Below, in pieces: positions 62,601 to 64,000 of a stretch of 64,000 nucleotides of DNA. The notes under the pieces were generated by a model. The model ran no database searches and was not told the DNA's origin. It saw only the letters and a list, made by a program, of their open reading frames with translations. The position numbers and the translations under genes were made by a program. This DNA comes from Pseudoteredinibacter isoporae_A (GTDB taxonomy: Bacteria; Pseudomonadota; Gammaproteobacteria; Pseudomonadales; Cellvibrionaceae), in assembly GCF_040372805.1 (NCBI RefSeq), contig NZ_BAABWJ010000002.1, positions 310,001-374,000 on the forward strand, read 5' to 3'. Positions within the stretch are counted from its first letter, which is position 1. Each line of letters starts with the position of its first letter.

Positions 62601-64000
62601 AAGCCGTCCTTCTGTTGTAAAAACTTTGAGTACGGCGGTTATCGCGGGAGAGACAGTTCAGCTGAAACCCAGTTATGTTGACATTATCGGTTCCAGTTTG
62701 CATGTTGGCACCGAATCCGGCACGGTCGTATTTGATTTGTCAAAACCAAGTATTCCGCAAATCAATGATCATGGGGTGAGCGGCTCTGCGGAGCGCGGTA
62801 ACAATTGGATCTTCTCATTGAGCGGGAAAACACTCCGCAGTTTCGGTATTCGCGGGGAAAGCGATACTGAACTGCTTGGTAGTTATAGTGACAATGGGCT
62901 GACGCTTCCTGGCCGTAAAACCGCCATTGCGGCGGCCAGTAGCCTGTCAGCTTATGCGACATTCAAATCTAATTTAAATTCTCCACCCGATAGCTATGTT
63001 GGGGTATTGGATGCAGGGCAACCGGATAATCTGCGTCTGTTGGATGCTGTTAAATTGCCCGATTATGCGAAGACAAGTACTCGCAGCCTCCAGTTAAATG
63101 GCGATGGGATTCTGAACGGTTTTACGGAAGGAGCAGTTGGAAATCCTGGATTAAGCTCCAAACTCCTGCTGATCGATACTGAAATACTCGATATTACTAA
63201 TAGCCAGCCTTATAACGGCGAGGCCAATGTTTCTCCAGATGCAGAAATTGTGTTGCAGTTTAATCGTCCACTTGCGATTCCGGCAGGTGAGACTGCGGCA
63301 GCGTATCTGTCTCGTTACCTGGCTCTGGTCCATGACGATGGTACGGCAAATGGGCAGGTTCAGGCGATCAACATCAGTTACGATGAGGGCTCTCCAAAAA
63401 CGATTCGACTGCAGGCAAATTCACAACTACAGGGCAGTGAAAACTATTATATTCAATTGAAAGATGAAGCAGGTAGCCGTCGCAGTCTGGGCTTACTGAA
63501 TCATCGAATTTATTTCAGTACAGCGGTGTCTGTAGGCCTCAAACCGGAAATTCAGGAAATCCAACCTCAGCAGTTGCCAACCGCGGGTGGACAAATCAAT
63601 GTGTTGGTTAAAAATGCGAATAATCCGGCATTTACCATAGCGGGTGAAGCGGTTTCTATTGCCAGCCAATTGCAGACAAACCCCGAAGAAATTCGCTTTA
63701 CATTGGATGTGGGTGAAAACCTGGCCGGCTTGGCAGAGCTTGAGATTATCAATCAAAATGGTATGACTGATCGAGAGCTGGGGGCATTGCAGTTTGTTGA
63801 ACCTATGGTTCTTAACAGCATTTCTCCAAATAGTGGCTCTGTGAATGGCGGCACTGAAGTTATATTCAGTGGTCGAGGGTTTGGTTCCGATTCAACGCGC
63901 TTGTCTGTGTATTTTGGAGATCTTGCTGTACCGTCAGAGAATATACGAGTTCTTGATGCTCAAACAGTGAAGGTCATTACACCCGCAGGCCGAGTGGGTA
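50674..64000 (+). CDS. Giant secreted Ig-like / propeller / IPT-TIG repeat protein, candidate T2SS cargo (3' end outside window)
   Basis: The frame is open from GTG 50674 to the window end, at least 4,442 residues. Signal peptide 1-26 (cleavage after QTSFA). Residues ~110-3100: about 15-20 Ig-like units, many of Big_7 type (EDDVSIASVRYLVNGLQVGE ~470; EDDISIARVDFYVNDQLVGS ~800; IDDIGLESVSLNVNGLPGG ~2490), ending in ATDSxGN-like strands. Then LVIVD-type beta-propeller (3230-3480), Big_5-like domain (3480-3570), two IPT/TIG-like domains (3573-3765), and the same series again: propeller-like (3775-4165), Big_5 (4170-4290), TIG-like (4290 onward, with ISPNSGSVNGGTEVIFSGRG ~4374). Very few Cys. It lies directly after the T2SS operon. 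Likely an adhesin or surface protein; substrate status is inferred. Confidence 0.85.
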   Translation, partial: MQSLYGKISAVLVLLLSCLLPQTSFAITADFLARSQLSPGAGRISYRFALDQCDNLAHAQFTAGSFQQTVGVSDFSPLSGEMSCYYDFEAEGSGNTSPSVVLSYHDGGSHNYAENFSYEQTAPSLELVSISVADVEGGNQLVVQVRAEDDTDLRYVEFNVDGLRASELRANGGIISKAREKAFARSGNMRLSFPAISSGLYTALIPFSTPLSLDEINRDGVVLLSAYASDASGNQSSISSVEFTGEKISEKPLSMSVAPSSITFGNILESLLIVPSVQFEFRGLTPLSGEGTGVTYRSSRPDLVSVTPGGVVYPLAETRGQAVSISVAYPGLDTQEIPVVVEFTKQAQNLEVDGLDASNKFVLPSLNTEHPPLSVYLVFDDGSKTLLNEQLNLEYSVSNEDSNLLSVGDDGSLTAHAVIDESTPVNIRVRVVQEPSVQADFFIAAVDAAPSVDFELPDEVAVDSELLLDAKAEDDVSIASVRYLVNGLQVGERVEAPFSMNLLISQDLGNQAVEFQAIATDSLGQETFSPVRSVNVRDVSTLDVPTLNFSRPAPNQLVVAETSIIIQAERDMGSSFVAGRDYQSEIKYVEFTLDGSVVSVSHFPLYETRKVGFEDHTFELWRSVVSVGRIAVEQTSLSVAATVYGRNNGISNVSGQLIKVVQNEKPSIRFTGLQNDNSVARGQKLDLPIVLVDDTLHLGAKLDLLANGEVVASYEIPEEILADANTSTNRELTETLEYQVSSSADFDQLSLKLRAVDFHGLISESEELRLQLSADQAPTVAISFPDASSTVVAGSVVELRANAEDDISIARVDFYVNDQLVGSDVSAPYSFNYQTPKEIQANQLLNIKAIATDSIGQAAESAVVTVTLGFDEDAPVINIVAPEITGNTNGQAVADVVEGTNFLLKAAGFDNVSVRSVLLRGVIKSNGSYIVTGNLEDELSGDDFVLQLASENAKNFSAAQIVKTPDIDSGTNEYAIEIEVVDFQGNRSTAAIIIRVVGDAAPQIISHNLFQSEYYTNGVARFSVSAEDDHLVSRIEAEFVDRSSGNTLTRVNQDSSNGLVPSKTVNAQFSLDLDLLGLGNNNRDIDVKLLAYDSSDQVSAEYSFGISLLKDEDKPLLAIEKPAIGSNVFAGQAFDLHWRVQDNAGLKKLGISQEGNALLDRSLSGNSQSDSLNIDVPEGIDSVDLRIEVEDVHGNILQRDIAFPVIVNNPPEITIHQPGIGSQFMEGELFTVTAVVIDDLGVESLQVSIQQDGVNAYVKEYTHSALYELMQDGGHVSVSLRMPNVDSSKPVKLVLLARDTAGLEGTAEIELSVEEDTDAPSVILDVPDKPIEVMPGDRVAVQGIAQDNRIVTDIEVMLEGPGSQLLKLEWEFFSRNDHLEKKTVANPLSLGELVLEERFISEFSGKVIIPSNYNVHAGQVLKLYVQTQDIAGNSAESNKLDVTILADEEAPEIHIINPEALELVVDSATDLNVNVLDNTQLESVLIFLQGSRDQPIGLTENIGKHDFNYSGVLDIQGKQVGETVSLVVEATDSSGNKNTETKTYQVVNDKSPTFTLDDDNSQSGALNKGGFSFHRIIVEDDYIPSLSTDGFEYFSIFSTLQRSSGDQVREIKSARAAVDGSPDGKALPVIDINYLEADIDIGLFINDTPYIQTESARLRQWPLPKIKGQLRLQLPVDYSASYQVSLFSSSDCSQLLQEQEYQDFVDLDALLAGKSAYVEITPVVKDGSGQTIEFFIEKILLDTSSFKQIQRVHGRRSAYSAADPNHLQVSLQLWDQMSGGRRQATLGASLLKSSSSLRSVYNDIIVAPVDDGGHLEVYAHGLDGIERDPAPIQPIARQRLQLDQENPNVELLSPASHQAVVPLQPLDIDVRVNDNSSILRSLKLVDVDGNVLAEQAGYFGIEPASGLSDYKLSYTVPRNPASQLALRLLATDHSGNSVSEEIRFPVAENTSPTLQITEFKSYKVNGVFNNVIDSPQQLNLGEFYVRTGESFQFDSVIYDDAGLSKIVIERVDPIQGNEVVYEENFGNTCPEIQPLRKELSTELVFQQYEATQFRIRVEDNFGNVSNREFVVSPVQNLRPLVRILTPRDQQSIVSGSFQIKVGVALTDDRVVPYDGLSVSAGGIQLIELTRRDGLSPEDVDDVALVAAYDSMYAQYLNEYSESLAREYGLMNSPNALVREYVLELPQAAISGTEQIELNVQVRDSDGSVGNHVINLNIVPDDINPEVVLHKPGVGSSAVEGAALELMFSAYDNSKVSSIELYQSYGARLHDGNYVQLDYGNPLRIVDNIERRDFNVITTQNIDTPEFAQAVDIDTFSEIQGRIDGSQAGDDFFVWFKLVARDEAGNTKTRELSFPISVDQQPVVDIRSPIQGESIVELDRLAVNVDAFDDIAIETVTLVATHPQLGEIYSRILRQAPYTFIVDVPAFDASNSANNQLQLQVRAQDTFNNGQQVATESMTLNIVEDTPPVVSISKPDNESRVLEGEVVLIQVAAIDDIGLESVSLNVNGLPGGQKSYVDTSFPYEFALEIPYGMAGKAIELSSSAVELRYHGDARVSITNGLTRLLVGKDDVAPTIKIDLPKAPGAFAAENRSLPFSVVVEDNVEVGAVKLKLFADINGNGTFEASEEQTSRIFFRGPFAGTIPLRSIKDYLGTDTTKTELAMSLVIEALDGAGNVSVERRAVTLRPNQPPIVDGINILDIEGFSLGSTIAEITEGRDILVNVSATDAESGVDSVDLLWAYGEPDKLNYTKLSRDNVAPYQFTVAVPETPGQVISFKAIATDIDGFSSSESAALTMTIANDKPPQAQIISPANDETAIVDGQSFDVIVEAIDDLGRRGIDRVVFYVNNEVVETVTNSQHTPEGGANLQNQYKINVIAPQGAKGLALHAVVFDVKGHSTKTQVVRVGVVEDTVKPKLAVLSPIDDAIVTAAETMLLGLEVTDIGSDIGRTVYANLDRQYRNPAGEWESIYETRVELQRDDNSPTRPDLPLSNADDFRYIYWARFADGNILRRGQETNERVLLTYQVETENHDVEESVRLEIGLPLAERYFLLPDEPSENSRSLANKVYYSAVDRFIDQDRAATMVAAWSTVNPMNLEAGSKGTSSASGNAKSGLFFPEQQDEINGSGNIKYLYSDVLLNGGEVFAGTISELSAGADFILAGKSAVDTLSGPSGNNFSQTLINNIESNAQTGRVYSNDTEAELLIFSSKSDPRHPGLPYSLSGRIALPFPDVYGLHSAGQLAFVANGLGGVQVFNISELESPYKASFIQTTGLARDVVVDGRFAYIAASEEGLVIADVSDPAMPVVAKLDTFGIANRLTIKAGIVYLTDMAGDTQNSQLNIIDVRDPYQPKLLNTVALTPARKDLLAGGSYDVSVLGNQAFVSVHYSNAEGKAVQGIVEIIDLPSLEEVGLDATIPVITHPEASNQDRGSRGFSVVRGGIYVAAGTQGLARVTLPSLTVLSTSPKSGARDLNSQIASVEIELSSALPADIDIPAYIRVTVSDPLIGEDISDRFTMSLTQPAGIESNRNISLVPAPDFSFAANTEYFVELSEGLTALNGQVLPRSYGFSFSTSRAGAESAPVIESITPNAGGIEGGTEIVVSGEHFGEGAELFIGKQKTVISSIELADAEQPYDRIHATTVANVAGPASVMVRNRHGLETELIGGFNYIQTLQLSFVNPAVVKIDGQDTVVELTGYGFSNQTSIKAWRETHPDDVREYSVDGEALTLLSAQKMRWRIPNFSDYRGFLNVELSDELGRVYYAHNALFYGKLSVNGVIEATAPLGVSGAGDYIPDAGKLPPGKIVATAADPDQNLFYVLGAGYSDRQKFEVNPDVKYNSLEEFRQFAAPGWISLVAYQPGDLENAAPMHGLGYFNLPQDVVPQSMALEGEHFYLSAGGHGYSRIDTEFEDRRMIFVYEREDRDLASQGNPGVGRDRNYIYALELNFSVAPELMVAKDNILVVSQKLSRAVPGEGVAVISIADPSRPSVVKTLSTAVIAGETVQLKPSYVDIIGSSLHVGTESGTVVFDLSKPSIPQINDHGVSGSAERGNNWIFSLSGKTLRSFGIRGESDTELLGSYSDNGLTLPGRKTAIAAASSLSAYATFKSNLNSPPDSYVGVLDAGQPDNLRLLDAVKLPDYAKTSTRSLQLNGDGILNGFTEGAVGNPGLSSKLLLIDTEILDITNSQPYNGEANVSPDAEIVLQFNRPLAIPAGETAAAYLSRYLALVHDDGTANGQVQAINISYDEGSPKTIRLQANSQLQGSENYYIQLKDEAGSRRSLGLLNHRIYFSTAVSVGLKPEIQEIQPQQLPTAGGQINVLVKNANNPAFTIAGEAVSIASQLQTNPEEIRFTLDVGENLAGLAELEIINQNGMTDRELGALQFVEPMVLNSISPNSGSVNGGTEVIFSGRGFGSDSTRLSVYFGDLAVPSENIRVLDAQTVKVITPAGRVG

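Noticed and set aside
50930..63756. Many 60-166-codon minus- and plus-strand frames within the giant gene
   Set aside because: All are shadows of the single open frame from 50674, whose translation is protein-like throughout.
1..64000. CRISPR arrays, insertion sequences, rRNA
   Set aside because: No regularly spaced direct repeats, no transposase-like protein and no rRNA sequence were seen anywhere in the window.

Overview
The window comes from a gammaproteobacterial chromosome. The run comEC, exbB, exbD, lpxK, kdsB, low-molecular-weight PTP, murB matches the Pseudomonas-type order, and uvrC, pgsA and tRNA-Cys/tRNA-Leu follow it. A flavohemoglobin with a PpyR-like protein and a complete type II secretion (T2SS) operon with a giant Ig-repeat protein suggest a marine Pseudomonadales/Cellvibrionales-like bacterium. 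The lineage is an inference; no rRNA or other decisive marker is present.

Layout. 1-8.3 kb: the end of malate dehydrogenase, a Bcp-type peroxiredoxin, an AraC-type regulator, an orphan yajC, a glutamine-synthetase-like ligase with a downstream membrane protein, a divergent FAD oxidoreductase (a PuuA/PuuB-like putrescine pair), a small conserved-looking protein and a flavodoxin-like protein. 8.4-18.4 kb: conserved core genes for DNA uptake, energised transport, lipid A/KDO and peptidoglycan synthesis, excision repair and phospholipid synthesis. 18.57-18.90 kb: tRNA-Cys(GCA) and tRNA-Leu(UAA).

18.9-31.4 kb is accessory and AT-richer. Directly after tRNA-Leu lies a probable defence module: an AbiTii-domain protein, possibly coupled to a 34-residue hydrophobic ORF, followed by a PD-(D/E)XK nuclease-like protein. 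Next is a stretch of small, mostly unrecognised genes with clear decay: a frameshifted partial copy of a nearby PqiA-like gene, a YHYH-Excalibur gene split by one TGA, and a short fragment with an in-frame stop. It ends with a double-glycine-leader peptide gene, a co-directional HExxH metallopeptidase-like gene, and a divergent C39-peptidase ABC exporter plus HlyD-type adaptor. This is a probable class II microcin-like export locus.

31.5-40 kb holds regulators and small enzymes: two LysR, an XRE, a PPOX-fold protein, a DUF1348 protein, a DUF2147 protein, an ACP-like protein with apparently permuted halves, an NsrR/Rrf2-type repressor divergent from ppyR-like and hmp with a strong operator candidate, and a MerR/GyrI-like regulator.

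40.3-64 kb: a tightly packed gspCDEFGHIJKLM operon with a good sigma70-type promoter, followed by one reading frame open from 50674 to the window end (at least 4,442 codons). It has a signal peptide, many Ig-like domains and two copies of a propeller / Big_5-like / IPT-TIG supermodule. Its position, signal peptide and own promoter make it the natural candidate cargo of the adjacent T2SS. This pairing and the microcin-like locus are the most promising systems in the window.
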